Of a stretch of DNA of 64,000 bases, positions 47,179 through 61,900 are shown in pieces. The position numbers and the translations under genes were made by a program. Within the stretch, counting starts at the first letter, position 1; each line of letters opens with the position of its first letter. The notes beneath the pieces are model-generated. The model saw only the letters and a list, made by a program, of their open reading frames with translations. It was not told the origin of the DNA and made no database searches. This DNA comes from Pseudoneurospora amorphoporcata (taxonomy: Eukaryota; Ascomycota; Sordariomycetes; Sordariales; Sordariaceae), in NCBI GenBank assembly GCA_033297205.1, contig MU859081.1:124001-188000 (forward strand), in the 5' to 3' direction.

Positions 47179-49811
47179 GCTGGTCGCTTATGGGATATTT
47201 CGTTTTGGGGGAACACCTTATAGACGGTTTCTGTTTTTGGCTTGATACCCTAAGACTTTGTGTGCAGGGAAAATGCAATTAGCCGTGTAGTTCCTGCACA
47301 CAACAAAAAGTCACGGACGGATTTCAGTTTTCACGACAAAGGAAACGACACCTTTTTCACAGTTGGCATGGCGGCTTTTCTTTTTCTCTATTAGACGGAC
47401 ATCACGGGTTTTCTCGCTTTTCATTACAGCGCGCAGCGGGTTTTGGCTTGCTAGAAATCTGCTTCGAAACGAAAGGACACAGGAAAGACGGGGTGGCGTT
47501 TGGGGATATGGATGAATGATTAAACTTTTTTTTTTCTTTTATATTTTCGCGATTTTCCTCGAGTTGCTTTGGCTTTGCTTGCTCTTTGACGCTCAAAGAA
47601 AGTCACAAAATAACGGGGTGAATGGGCAAGCGGCTCTCCATGGTCGAATCGAGCATGGTCTCTCAATAAGTAGACGATATGATTCTTAGCATCAACAATC
47701 ATGACTGCTTATCAACTTGCCACATATTTCCCTTTATTGCCCGTGATATAGTGATATGCAAATGAGCTCGAACCTGTCCCCGCCCCCCCTCTTCGTCCCT
47801 CAACCGCGAGACACGAGAGACCACAGTGGCCATTTGACAGCTCAAATACGACCCAATAACGCAAGCCACATATCCTCCAACAACAAAGAGATACACTCAC
47901 AAGCCCGGATTCCCGGGACCATCATCTCCTTTTCAAAAACGAAGGTTGTTCTTTGACCCCAGATCTCGTGAACGCTGTGGCTTCTTTCGTTTGAGCTAGG
48001 TAGGTGCCGAATGGTTGTAAGAATTAACCGAACATGGACAGTCCGATACGGCTCGCTTTAGCTAAAAAAAAGGCCGTTACAAAACTGCGATAGAAATCAC
48101 ACAAAAAATGAAAACCCATTGGCCAAAGTTCTTTAAAGTATATCTCATTGAAAGACATGCCTAAAACTGAATTCAAATGTATAATAACAGAGACGTATGG
48201 ATGCGTGAAAAAAAGTTGTGCCCGAGGTGTATTTGTACATTAACTGACCGTTCTCTCTCAACGTGACGTTACAAAGTGGATACCCCGTCAATATCGATAT
48301 GGTCCCCGTTCCAACCAACGAAGGGCGAAAAGGGTGAACGGGGAGCGGAAGGGGGAACGATGGGGAAAGGCGGAAAGGCGGTTAAGGGGAAGGGGGGAAG
48401 GTGAAAGGTGGAACCAAGGGAATCGGGACAGTTAATTGTGCCCACGGAGGCCAGGGAATGGAATACTTGATTAACACGAATGCGGTGTCCAAGAGATTAC
48501 TCATCTCAAGTCAACAATGGTGATTGCGACGGGATGGGGATTAAGCGGATTTGCTAGACAGATACTGACTGGCTAACGGGTTTGCTGGCATGAAATGCTT
48601 TGTACGATATTTCGTGGGGAGGGGGACAGGATGACGCTGGATATTAAAAGCAAAACTGTGTGCCTCGGCCGGAAGGGGGGTTTTCAACTTTAAGAAAAAG
48701 ACTGGACGGAGGGAGATAGTACTACACTTTGAGGTTTCTAGGTATAGGTAGGTCGGTGTTGAGGATGTTGACCGGGATTTTTGGACTTAGGTTATCTACT
48801 ACGATGCAATTTCCTTATGAATTGGCTGGCGTGAAGTGAAGCTCTTGAATTTCACACATGTCACATCAATAGTAAACAGGAATCAGTTTTAAGCCTCAAC
48901 ATTCACTCCAAGACTACTTTCCGTATCCTCAAACTAGCACATCCTTCCTGTCTGCCTGCTTTTCCACCACGTCCAACAGCCTACTTACCTACCTATTTAA
49001 CGAAAGCGCACCCTGATGACGAGCCCAATAAACAGACACACTTTCTCTAGCAGCCCTCAACGTGAAAGTCCTGCCCCATCCATCCATCCATCCATCCATC
49101 CTGGTGTACAAGTTCAAATTCTTCCTCTTCCGTGTTGTATAAGTACGTTAACAATCATCATTAACCAAGAACCAAGGAAGAAATATGTTCCCCCTCTTGA
49201 CACAAGTCCCAATTTCCCAACCCAAAGTCCGTGATAACCCATAAAGATGAAGACAAAGAGCTCATTTATCTGTGTGTGTGCGTATCAAAAGGCTGAGGAA
49301 CCAGTAAACAGAAAAACATCAAAGTCGCGCTCCGGCTTCGCTGTGCTATGCCTTTACCTCGCCATGTGCTTGCTTTGTTTGCATTCGTATTGCGCTTGCT
49401 GAGCAACGGTTCGTGTTTTTTTCTCCGGTGTAGATGGGTGTATACGTGCGCGCTCCGCTTGTCCGGTGTCAAGAAATATCCTTCGTTCGTAAAATAAAAG
49501 ATAAAGAAGTACGAAAAAGAATTGGTGCGTTTGAGGATCGAAAGTACATATGTGACGTGTCGGGGTACTCATAGATCGCTCAAACCAAAAAAAATATCCC
49601 AGCAGATGCAAAAAAGAGATCTGGCCGGCCATGTAAAGGTAGAGATCATCGTGATCATGACCTAACCCAATACACAACCCTCTTCTGTCGAAGAGAGGTG
49701 TTTGAGAACCGAAAAGTAAAGAACTAAAAGGGGGATGCGAAACAATAGCGCTCCAGGAGAATATCTCTCGTGCGCACGTGAACAGCACACAACGCCTAGA
49801 AGGACCATACA
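47179..49811. other. Convergent spacer between the dehydrogenase and Ste20-type genes
   Basis: The spacer holds two 3' ends. A T run lies at 47526-47534 and a CATC tetranucleotide run at 49077-49101. G/A-rich low-complexity DNA occupies about 48300-48420. No gene was recognised. Confidence 0.45.
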
Positions 49812-52800
49812 CTACTGCCCTTTACGAGCCTTCTCTTGGGCTCGGGCTTCCCTTGCTGCTCGGACTAGGGGCGCCAGTGTTGATAAATCGACGCACTTGT
49901 TCATGAAGTCATGCTGTTACAGGAGTTAGCTCGGATTCCCAGCGAGAATATCATCATCAACGAGAAACTGGCAGCGAAAAGCAGAATGTGGGAAGCCGCA
50001 GATAGGTTGAACCATTCGCCGTAACGGGGATGAATCAAGACTTACCCTTAGCAGATCATGAGCGCTGGCCCTCTTCTCCGGGTCCACCTTGAGGGCAAAG
50101 TAGAGGAAGTCGCGGAATACTGGCGAGAGCGACTGCTCATCCTTGATGTGTGGCGTGCCGTTGGTCGCAATGAGCCAAAGTGCTCGGAGAGGCGACTCGG
50201 TCAAATAGGGAGGCTCTCCTTCGATCATCTCAATAGCCATAATGCCCAGTGACCAGATATCCACCTTGCGGCCGTACTCTTTGCGTGTCACAACCTCGGG
50301 GGCCATCCAATAAGGCGTGCCGACCATTGTCGTGCGCTTACTTTGAGCTTCATTGATTGTAGCACAGAATCCAAAATCGGCTATGGTGAAAGAACACGGG
50401 TTAGTAACGGGTCACAACACCAAACGTGCATGTAAAAGATTGCAACTTCCGAGATTGCCATAGAGGTCCGAAGGGAGAACTTACTGAGCTTGATATTGCC
50501 TTCCATGCTAAGTAGGATGTTGTCTGACTTGATATCTCTGTGGATGACACCCTTGGAGTGCAGGTGTTGAAGGCCCCTGAGAGTTTCTCGGCACACTGAC
50601 GCGATCTGTCCTTCAGTCATGATGTTGAACGTGACAACATCCGTCAAGCTACCACCCTCCATGTACTCCATTACCACCCACAATTCTCCGGCACACAGGT
50701 AACTGTCAATAAAGTTGACAATGTTGGGGTGTGAGCTCTCCTTCATAACTAGGATCTCGTTGATGATGAGGTCCTTCTTCGGTTGCTGCTCAAGGTTCAT
50801 TTGCTTGATGGCCACCAGTCTATTGCTTCCCCTTTCATGGCCAGTGTAAACACCACCAGAGGCACCCTGACCAATCTTGGTAAACCCGCGGTAAATCTCT
50901 CTCGGGTCACCTTCAGAGCATATTCTCTTGAGGGAAGCCACCACATCGATCGCGTTGCTTTGCCGAGGTCTGTGACGTGGTCTTGCGCTCGCCTGGGGAA
51001 CTGCACCTTGGGCTTGTGGCATACGAGGAGCTCCATTGACGTCTGGTTGCCGGGGGTGTTGGTGTTGTGAGGTGGGCGGAGTAGGTTGTTGTCTCTTGCT
51101 CGCAGCTCGGCTCAGTTGACCACTCATCGCTGCTTGGGCTTGGGCCATGGCCTGTTCTTGCTGGTGTTGCAACAATTGCTGCTGATAAGCCGCGGTCTGG
51201 TTCGCCGCCGCGATCGGGAGCAGTGGAGAGGCCTGCACGGGAGAAAATGGAGCAGCGCCGTTTGTCCTGGAATTCGATCTCGACCTGTTTCTATGCTCCT
51301 CCTGGTACACATGCTGGGCATTATCCTTCGGAGGGAGGTACGGCATCGGGGGCTCATCACCGGGCGGTGGCATGCCAATGCCTGAATCCTTGGCTGGGTA
51401 TGAAGTTGGGGGCACGAGCGGTCGTGTGGATATGTTTGCTGGTGGCTTCGGTGCCGGTCGGCTGGGAACTAGGTTGATATCCTTTGCTGGAAGCGGACCA
51501 GAGCCCTTGGGTACCGGCGGCGGCGCACGAGGGTTCTCAAAGCTGCCTTCATGGCCAACTTGAGGAAACCTAGGACTAGCGGGTGGACTGATCATTGGCG
51601 ACATGGGACCATGAGTGTAGCCACCACCTGTCTGCAGTACGAGCGGAGTGGTGCCGGTCACTGGTGGGCTGCGGAAATCGGCCGCTCGTGCATCATGGAA
51701 CTTCTCTAGCTGTTGATCTTCTTGTGCCTTCTCTGTCGTCTCCTTGTAGAATGTGAGGACATCAACCAGAATCTGTGGGTGTTCTCTTCTGTCCTTCTCA
51801 GTGATTCCACTCTCGCTTATCAAACGCTGCCACTCTTTTGGCAAGCCCTATCAACGTGTTAGTCCATCGACAACATCCAAGCTGGTCGAATGCGCATGGG
51901 AACATACCGTGAATTGACCGGTATTGCTATCATAACCGACATGTGTTACGTGAACGGGGTTCTCTGGTGCCGAAATCAACGGCTTTTTTTGAGACCCAAC
52001 TAAACTATTCATGAAGCCGGAGAAGCCCGACTTCTTCCTTAGCATGCCGGGAACTCTGGACTCTTTGCCATCACCGGAGTGTCTCTTGTTACTCGAAGAA
52101 CTGCTCTCTGATTTGGACGGCTTTTCGCTTGGTGGGAGTTGTTCAGCCGACGAGAAACTCGCCGACTGGCGGAATGACGACGCGCCCATGGTCTTGTTGG
52201 GTGAGGTTGATTTGGGCGACTTTGATGGTTTAGAAGATCTCACAGCCTTGGAGTCTGTGTTTGAACGCGATAGAGTAAGCGGGGGAGGAGGAGGGGCGAT
52301 ACGGCGAGGAGATATGTTGTTGGAGTGCGCAATTGTGTTCGTGGGCGCGGGCGCGGGCGCGGCTGATAATTTTGTCGCCTCGATTCGATTGAGAATGGCT
52401 TTGCCGTCGAATGGAGCGCCAATCAGTTCATCCGTGGATGATTTGTTTTGATCGAAGGATCCAATGCAGGACTCTAGTGGGTCGTACTGCTTGGATGTGT
52501 CCTTGTTCCTGGAGCTAGTAACGGTGGTGCTGGCGGCAGCACTGGAATAAGGCTGCGATTGAGAATGGGGATGCGACGACGAGAGGATAAAGCCGTTGGC
52601 TGGTATTGTCTGGGTCGGATTGTAAGGGCGATTTGCGGATTGGGAGCGAGTGGTGTGGGAGCGTAGCAAAGAGAGGTTGCTGGCTTTGGCGGGCGCGTTT
52701 GAAGGGACGACTGGGACGGATACGGTCCTGGCCAAAGACGGGCTTTGGCTGCTATTGGGGCCCCGGCGCAGGCTGGAGGAGCTCCGTTTGCTGTCTAGAG

Positions 52801-52954
52801 ATTGGGCGTCAATACGGAGCGATTCGACATTGAAAGAGGAGCTAGTGCGGTGATTTGCGGATGGCGGGCGTTGCTTCTTTGTGAGTCTTTTGCGATGCGA
52901 GGTGGAGGAGGACGAAGTGGGCGAGAGGAGAGAGAGCTGGCCATCCATGGTCAT
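49812..52954 (-). CDS. Ste20-type p21-activated serine/threonine kinase
   Basis: Exons 52954-51908, 51847-50485, 50380-50046 and 49913-49812 give 948 residues. Residues 1-320 are Ser/Pro-rich and disordered. The CRIB domain covers about 327-375 (ISAPENPVHVTHVGYDSN, then GLPKEWQRLI across the first intron); it binds Cdc42/Rac-GTP. A Pro/Gln-rich linker follows. The kinase domain begins near 670: glycine loop IGQGASGGVYTG, VAIK lysine, HRDIKSDN near 784, DFG restored by joining exons 2 and 3, and GTPYWMAPE. The C-terminus LAPLVRAAREARAQ is typical of PAKs. No PH domain precedes CRIB, which favours Ste20 over Cla4. Likely roles are polarity, hyphal growth and MAPK cascade input (inferred from the family). 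A GTATGT donor at 53051 and an AG near 52977 may mark a 5' leader intron. Confidence 0.9.
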
Positions 52955-55900
52955 TGCAAAAGAAACCCAACCCTAGTCGAGGAGGGCAGAGCGAGGGCTA
53001 AAAGATGGGGTAACTAAGAATAAGAAAAGACAAGAAAGATGTTCAACATACGGTACTGGCGGACGGTTTGGCTAGGGCCGGGTCAACCAAAGCAGGCGAG
53101 ACTTGGAGAAGAGACGGGAATTTTTTTGGGGGGGGGGGGGGGGGTGGTAGGCAGTTATTGAAGCGGGCGGGATAGATGGCAAGGGAAGTGGCAGGCCAGG
53201 GTTGCAGACACAGAACGGACAAGACAAGAAGTCGACAATTGAAGGGACGGACCCCGGAAGCTTGATGCTGGTCGAAAGTTGCGCTTTGGTTTGTGGTGGG
53301 ATCGTGTACAAGTTGAAGGTACAAGGTGGTCAAGGAAAAAAAGAGACAGCCCTGACCCCGGACCGGCGATGCTTGGTTTGGCGGGGGACTAGGTAAATTC
53401 AGGAAGGGCGATGGTTTCTGTTGTTGCTTGTGTGTTGGAACTCGGACCACCTACCTAAGATAGACTCTGGGTGTCGCTTTTCACTTTTCCCCGTCTCGTT
53501 TGTGTAGTCTCTTGGGTCTCTTTCTGGTGACGATCTCTTGATGCATCTCAAAGCTTTAGAGTGCTTATCATAAGGTCAGGGTCCAGCTACCTTTGGAGGT
53601 GGTTACCAGACGTCAGCTTTGTGGTCTTTGCACGGCGCCCGATCGAAAAGGCCAAGGTCGGGTATAATCCAAAAGAGGGACTGGGTGACTGGGTGGGCGG
53701 CGCGGGGGTTTGCTTGCTTTGGGCTGTGTGTGTCCACTTGTGGTCCAACTTGTGCGAGTCGGTTGTCGATGTGGTCTCGTTTACAAAAGACTAAACTCGT
53801 CAATCTCGTTATCGACTTTTTCTCTCTTGGCCGGGCTCAAACAACCGCTGTCGTTGGGGACTGTATGCGCGGCGCTGCTGTTGCTGCTGCTGCTGTCGTC
53901 TGAAGTTGTCTGTGTTGCGTGTCGTCCGGTGTTGCTGACGGTTGGACGGCGGGCGGGGGACGGGCACTCGGTCTGCAGATGCCAGATGGAATTGGAGACG
54001 GGGACGCAGAGTTCAGGGGAGCATATGTCAATATCCCCGAAAAAATAAAAATAAAAATAAAAATAAAAATAAAAATAAAAATATCAGACCGCTTAACTGC
54101 TGTCGGGCGGCTGTTGCTTGCTGCACCACACACACACACAGCTGAGGCACGTACACTTTTCGGTCAGTTGTAGACAGACAGACGGCAAGTATGTCCCCGC
54201 CCTCCTCGCTCGAGTCTGGCTTCTGGGAAGGAAGCAAGCAAGTCTGCACCTGTAATGTGGGCAGGTGGAGACGGTGGAGACGGAAGAGTGGGACTGACTG
54301 CCGGGTGCGGTGCCATTGCAGTGGACGGCGGGAGAGCCCACTTCTGACCACTGCTGCCACTGCAAAAAGGCGCCTGTGAAAGGCTTCACCTGCTGTTCAA
54401 CCGCCGGCGGCAACGGAACGGCGATGGGGACAGGGACCAGGGCGCCACGACCTGACGTCTTCAACCTTCTCCCCTCGTTTCTTGACTTTGTCTTGAATTC
54501 ATTCAATTGGCATCACTGGGCACAAAATCCCGTTGCTTCCCCGTCCAACAACCCGCTCTGGACCTTGCTTGGCGCCGTTAGCACTCACTCAGGGGGACAT
54601 GTCGACAACTTGCTGCACTCTCCCACGTTTGCAGGATTACGTCCGAGACCAGTCTGGCTCGGTCTGTTGTCCCGATATCCTTCCCTGTCTTGCGAGGGCT
54701 ACTACTACATATGTAGCACGTCCAAGCCGATTCTGGCCATGGACGTTTGGAGAACTGGACGGCGTGCAACCTCTCCGGCTTTCTGTCTGACAGTACCTCA
54801 ACAACATAGCCACACTCTTTGCTCGCCCATGTCATTCATGGCAGCAGGACGACCTCTCCTTCTCCTCCCGTCAGGTCCGTCTCTTTCTGCGTACAGTGAG
54901 GTGCTGTGGTGCTCCAGCTTCCTCGCGTGTTCAATCTCGGCGTGATAGGACCGTCTCTAACCAACATTGGAAATCGGGCAACTATCTCGCGTCGCCCTCA
55001 CGCTCATCAGCCAAGATTTGGTCCCTCGGTACATATCAGATACGGGGCAGCTTACGTCCAAGGGGAGGTCCAAGGTGGAGGCTATCACGCCTGTTTAACA
55101 CGCCGTCCTCTCGGCAACCGTGATTAAATGCCCCGGACTTGTGGGGTAGACATGGCCTAACGGGCGGAGTCTCGAAACGCCTATCTTGGTCCTTGGATTT
55201 CCACGTCCCTGTCCCTGGCGTTTGGCGTCCACTCTTTTGTCTTGAAGTCTGTGACCTTGGCCAGGGCGGCACCGGGTCGAAAGGCAAGCAAGGGCCGGCC
55301 TGTGGGGCCGCGGCAGCCCTTCCGCGCGCGAAACTTCATCCTCCTGGTTTGGAATTCCTTCAATATCGAGACCAGTGGTAAACCTGATAGTCCTTGGACA
55401 AGCGCTCCTGCAATGAGCCTTGTGTTTCGCAAGATTGTGGGGATGCTGTGGTCTGCGGTTTGTGGATGGGTTGAACAGGCCAGCAATCGCCGCCTCCTGC
55501 TTCGCCGTATAACTACGTACAATTATAGTTGGTCGTGGTGGAAATGCCATGTGCTACCGATGGGTCGCCTCCAAACAGATGAAAACGGCAGGCTAGTCAT
55601 ACTAGTCACTCACGCACTTCCGATCCCAACCCATGGAGTTGGGAATAGCGCCAAGTTTCGTGATGCGCTCTATGCAGGCTAGGCATGTAAGGGGCCAAGT
55701 CAACAACTGAAGCGAGACGGTGATGCGGTCGCCTTCTTGACTATTCGTTGCGTCAGGGCTTGACATTGTGTAATACTTGTTCGCTGAAATATACACCACG
55801 CCTGCTATACCCATATGAGATCATAGGCTAATGGCACACCAAGCTCCAGTCTACGACGACTACCTATCTCCCGAGGTGTTGGAATAACTTGGTAATATCG

Positions 55901-58900
55901 AGGGGGAAGCCTACGAGACGGAAGAAGGATGTCGAAGTGGTAGCGAGGTATTCGGCGTCAAAATCATCAGAGCACCATCCTCAAGTGGCGAATCGGTCCG
56001 CCTATACGCTTCAAGGTGTGGTTGCACCAACGACAGCTATCATCTGAAATACTGCAGCGTAGTAACGGTTGAGCCCGCTTCGTTACACTGGACGGTACTT
56101 GGTTGTGCCACAAGGAGCTAGGAGCTAGCTGTTAGCGCCTCAGACTCTGACAATAGCGAAAGACCTAACAAATTCCGTTTCGCCCGTGTCTTCCGTTTCC
56201 CAACGGGCCGGCCTGCCTGACCAAGCCGACACCTCCCACGAGCCATCCAAATTCTGATTGCACAACAACAGACAAACCTCCACGTACAAGCAAGCCAGCA
56301 CACAAGCACGACTCGAAACCTGTGTGTGTCTCCCCTTCAGTGAAACGAGGTCTCACCTTCTCTCCTTCCCCTAAAACCTTGTTGGCGGATGGAGTTTGCA
56401 CGCAGTGACAAGTCTCACCATGAGGTGCACAATGCCGCGGGAGCAACTCGATATACGAGGTTTTGAGGTTTTCTGTCATCCTTCGTCCGGGAATGAATGG
56501 AAAGGTACAGAATCGACGACAGCCTTGGTCCAAGAGGAGAGTGACAAACCCACAGTCTACCGTCAAATGGGGCGCCAATCTCCTACAATGCCTCATTTTG
56601 CGAATCGAAATCATCCACGGGACAAACTTGGCCAGATTCTCGTCGATAAGGGTCACAATCAGAGTCTCTCACATTTCATGGCAGGCGTCGAGGATGTACC
56701 TGCTTTATTTATACATTGGTAAGTAGGTAACCACCCCAGCCAAGCACATATCGCGCTTGTCATGCAAATACCACCTCGAGCCCGAACGGCATGTGTGTTG
56801 CAACTGCAGTGCATGTGCTGCAACAGTCGGTGCGGTACGCAAAAGGCGCTTCTGCAGGGTGCTTGTAGGCCGGATAGGTTGTTACCGTCATACGTACCTT
56901 TTTGTGCAGGTCTTATATCGAGCTCCATGCTGGGGATACCATGATGCCATGGATTGGCCTTCTTCTGCCGGGGCTGGCTCTATGGACCTCGCTCGATGGA
57001 CACTTCTCGTCACTCGTCAATCCGCATCCGAGATCGGAATCATCCGAACGTCTCCTGCGCGCGGAAACAAACCCGGCACCCTTCTTTTGCCGTGCCGCGC
57101 GCCATACGTCCTCGCTGGTCTTCCAGAAACCTGCCAGAAGCCTGGCTTGGATCGATATGAACAAGGGATCGCGGACGAGAAAACTTCACGAGGTGTGATA
57201 ACTCCCGAGAACCTCATCCCTGGTGATTGGAGTTCGTCTCCCGCCTTGGCTTTTACATGGCGATGATCCGGCATTGTAGCCCGCTCAAGGGGTCATGCTA
57301 GATTGCTGCCATTGCCTTGTCCAGACACGCAATTCTCGGGTCTACCGAGACAGGCTTTATCTTCTCGTTCTGCAGGGGCCCCCGAACTGTACCGAAAGAT
57401 GTCCGTGAAGATTATCGGCAACCATGTCAAGGGCAGCAATCTATAACTGACGGTCATCGGAACTTTCCATTCAAGGGTACGTGTAAAATGTACACGTCTG
57501 AGATGCAAATCCATCATGTTCCTCCGCCGTGGCGGTTTCGGGAAGCATGTTGTACCTGCAGGAGCCATGACCTGGACTTGCACCGTTCGTTGAATCAGTG
57601 CAAGCTCCTCGGCAAGAAAAGTCGAAAGCCAAGGGCGGGTGGGTTGTGTCTTAGACGCACGGAAAGCATATGATACCGTTGTCGATTTCACATTACCCGA
57701 TACGCAAGCTCTGCGCCAGTCTCAACACGAAGCGATACATTTTTGTCCATGTATCCAAAACAACTTGAGACGTCGTTCCAGAAAAGAGTCCCGAGTCGAC
57801 ATGCCTAGGCGTATGTTAACTCTCGACTCGAAGACACACATCCGGGTATCTCATCCTACAGGAGCTCTCATCTCGTCCATTTTCTCGAGACCAAGTCGTA
57901 GTTCCTCCCGTGAGTCATACCAGCCCTCATCCTCGCCATGGCTTCGGGCCGGTGATGGTACCGAGGCGAGCGAGGGTACGTTGTAGTGGTCGGTTCAAGT
58001 TTGACAGACAAGCGCGGAATGTTTTTATATCAAACAAGCCACTTACTAAATCGGCATCCACCCCTACTTCATCTTTTGAGACCGGACAAACATCAACGAC
58101 AGGGCCGAAAGAAAGAGTGTCTAGGGGCGGAGGCGTCCACTACCTTACTGCCTACCTTCTACATACTAAGACGATGTAAGGTTACCCTACCACGTGGATT
58201 CTAACATGCTGACATACATAATTCCGGCCTATCGGTAAATGCCGATCTTTCGAAGCAACATAAGGATATCAAGGGCCACTCAACAAGATCCCTTCTTTTA
58301 CCCCCAGAAACACTGCCAGCCCATTCACTACTTACTCAGTCACTATTCGCTAACACAGCCTCAACCTCCACCTGTCTCTGAATCAAAACCAAAAAAAAAC
58401 GCCACAATTGGAACATGAAACAGGAACCATCACCACAACCAAAAAACGTTCCAGACCACCAAACTCGTCACGCGTACCAGACAGCAACGCTAAATCGGGT
58501 TCGCGGACGGTATATGGGTCAGATTACGCTCTGCCAGGGACATCAGGCGAAGGAATGGCGGATAACGGGACCCTGCAGCCTGGAGCCGAAGGGTGTCACA
58601 CGTACATGGCATATGTCTATCGAGGGTAGGATGAGATGAATATCGTGTGTGGATTATGGGTAACTGTGAAGACTGGATATGGTGAGCTTTGGACTTGGGA
58701 CATAACCACGGGAGGCATCTTTGAAGGATTGGGAACCATGGAGACGGGAAAAGGGAGCGAGACATATGATACGTATTTGGGCTATGTGGCTGTTGGTACC
58801 CGCCCGCTGCCCGTTGTGTCTCGCTCGCATTCTCTAGACTTTCAGGCTCAAATCTACCGTTTTATTTCCGTCTGCCCCGGTGCTTCCAGACAGACAAGCA

Positions 58901-61900
58901 GGCTGACTGGCAGGTAGGCAGATACATATATATGCAGGGAGACTCGAGGCAGACTTTCAGACGTGCCCGAGTTTGAATTGAGTGTTCACTTTAGTTTTAG
59001 TCCCTTTTGTCTCTTTTTGACCCTTGACAGGTTAGTCTGGTCCATCGGTTAGACTTATCGTACATGTGACTCATGGGGGAGTCTGAGTGCCTACCGAGGG
59101 TCAAGGGAGTCAAAGGATGGTTATCACCTTTGGTGTTTTGGGATGTACTTGTTGGTGTGACTGAGCTGAAGATGGGTTCAATCTGACCCACTTTTGGTTA
59201 TTTCTCTTCGGACGGTCTTTAAGACTCTCTTGAAACTCTCTCTTCACCATTCCCGTTTTACTCTTTATTCAGCCCTCTTTTCAGTCACAAAAAAAAAAAA
59301 AAAAGAAAAGAAAAAAAAAAAGAAAGAAAAAAAAAAGAAAAAAAAGGGAAAAACGAAAAGGAAAGACAAGGAAAAGACAAAGAAAAAAAAACCAAGACTC
59401 CGACACAGGTTGTGAAAGTCGTGAGTCTCAGTCCCGTGCGCGGGTAATGGTTAAGTGACGGAGATTGTCTTGTGCTCCCAGCACGGTCTGCAGCCGTGCT
59501 GGACCCACTTCTTCCCAGCACCACGCTTAGCTAGCTTTCCCCGCGATCGTTCGTAGCCTTGTTTCCTTGTTCAATACAACAACATCTTCTCTCTCTCGCC
59601 TTCTTTGTCCCTCTGGTCCAAGAGATTGATATAGTCATAGGGAGCAGCAGCCCTGGAAGAAGGCTAGGATCGATATACAAGCTTGTAATAGGAGCATGAC
59701 ATATGTCGAGGAATCAATTTGTCAGGATCGGGAATCAACTTGAAGCCGGTTCTGTCATAGATAAGCCTGCCTATCGTCCGACTTGTAGTTGGGTTGGTGA
59801 CGCCCGTTGTAGTGGAGTGTGGTCCTCTCAACGAGAGTCATCTGTAAGATGTAGCAGATTGATTCAAGAGTTGTCGTTGTCAGGCGTGCGGTCTTGGATG
59901 AGAATTAGAATGCATGGTGGCCTGACATGAAACCCCCCCCTCTTCCTTTTTACGCCTTGTCTTCAATTATTTGATTTTTTTTTTTTTTTTTTCCATGGCT
60001 GACAGTTTTCTGTTGCTGGTTCTTATCCGCTTCCATCATGATCTGAATGGTTAGTGGGTGCGCTTTGGTCTTTTGGCTGGTCAGCAACTTAGGGTAGAGC
60101 TCCCCTACGAGGGAGAACATCGCGGTATCTCCTTATGCTTGCTTTCTCCTTTTGAGACTGGTAAGAAATGCTCATCTTGGTCAGCGTTAATGGTTCTCAT
60201 CACAGGTTACCGTACCGTCTTCTACGTTGTTTTGTCTGTGTAGCTGAGCTCTTCCAGCAAGCAGTATCATAATGTTGCCCTCCTGGTTTCAGTAAAGCTT
60301 TTGCTAGAGTCAGGATGCGGTTGTGGAGGCTGAGTGCAGGGTCCAATGTACCCAGGCGGGCCTGATGTTGAGAGTCGAGCTCAGGAGTTGTGACTATCGG
60401 TGTTATCGGGAACAAATGCGGTGTCTCTTCTGACTGTTTGAGAGGTGAGTCAAGCAGAATGAACAAAGGAACACGAGAGCAGATTGTTAACACTAGAAGA
60501 GAAGTATTATGGTTTGTCACGGGGGCTGTTGAAGAAACACATAGTATTTAATAACTTAAATAGCAGACACTCGTCACGGCCATATCGGGAAAGGACAGAA
60601 TCCAAGGAGCTATACCGGCCAACGTGCCTCTTTCTGTCGGGAGTCCAACGGACGCCTAGACCAACCTCCATTGCAATATTCGCTAACAGATGGTAAGTGT
60701 CAAGGAAAAGGAATCGAGGGCATGAATCACTCAGTGTGAAACAAACGCCTTCTCCATTCACCGCGATCATCCATGAGGGCGGAGGACCGTCGTTCTTCCA
60801 TCGTACGGAGGAGTTTCCTACCGGAGCCCATCCCATTGTTGAAAGTGAATGGTATGTGTAGTCCCCTCTGAGACTACTGTTAACCACAGAGAAGTGTTAT
60901 TCCCGGGTTCGATGGCTTTGTTCGAAAAATCATTCCCTATTTTCCAAAACAAAGTTCGCTGAAAGCTTCCTGATGTCTCCCAGCAAAGGTTGAATGATTT
61001 CTTTCTCAGCCACTAGACTATGGGCACAGACCCTAAAAGGGGTTGAATGCCATTGCTCAGCCATTGAAGCAGAGCTGTGTGATAGCGTCGATGTCCAAAT
61101 ATCGAGTGTCTCGTGGGTTAACTGGTTTTCACTCGAAGGTGTCGTTCAATGTCTCTGCGGTCTCGCTCATGATGTTTCTTGTACTCGGTCTGTTGCCTGT
61201 GACCGTTGGTTCTGTAAATCGATCCTATCCGATTAGCTAAAACTAGTTTAACACGACATGGTCGGAGTGAGTTCATCAGACGATACGTATTGGATGTTGG
61301 AAGAGGAGAAGAGACCACCAGACTGGAAACATCGAGAAGCTGTTGGAATCCTCCAGTTCGGTCATTGTTATGGTAACTGCTGTAAAGAATATTCGTAACC
61401 AGTAAGTCCCGGAGGTTGCAAATCGAGGTGACTCGGTGGTAAAATTAGAATTTTCAAACACAACGTTCCGTCCCATCCCGAGTTTCCCTCTGGAGTACGG
61501 CCGGTCCTGGTGTTGACAATTGATCAGGAGGTGTTAATGCCATGTGAAGCAGGAGCCCCTATTTCCTCGTCAGGACGGCCCGCCAGGAGCTTCTGGACGG
61601 GAATTGGCAGCTGTTAAGTGATGCGAGCTGCTTCGGGCAAGTTGCTCAACATTTTTCGTGCGGCAGCCAGCAGTTGTGCCAGCCTGGTAACCAGAGTTCG
61701 TCAGAGCTCGGCCCAGCTGCCCAATGAGGGCCGACTGAGGTTGAATTTGGACACATAATTGGTCCGGTCTTTTGGTGGATCTGCTGCGGTGGTGACTTTT
61801 CATTACGTGCGCTAAGCCACAAGAGGAATGGTTCGCCCAAAGGCTACGTAGAGGTAAGGTAGGTACCTGCCACTTCGCCCGCTTGGGACTTGGCCCAGCA

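Noticed and set aside
55095..55550. 151-codon minus-strand frame
   Set aside because: Basic, low-complexity composition with equally long overlapping frames on the other strand; no motif.
59289..59393. Lys/Glu-rich peptide in the A/G tract
   Set aside because: Translation of a simple purine tract, not a gene.
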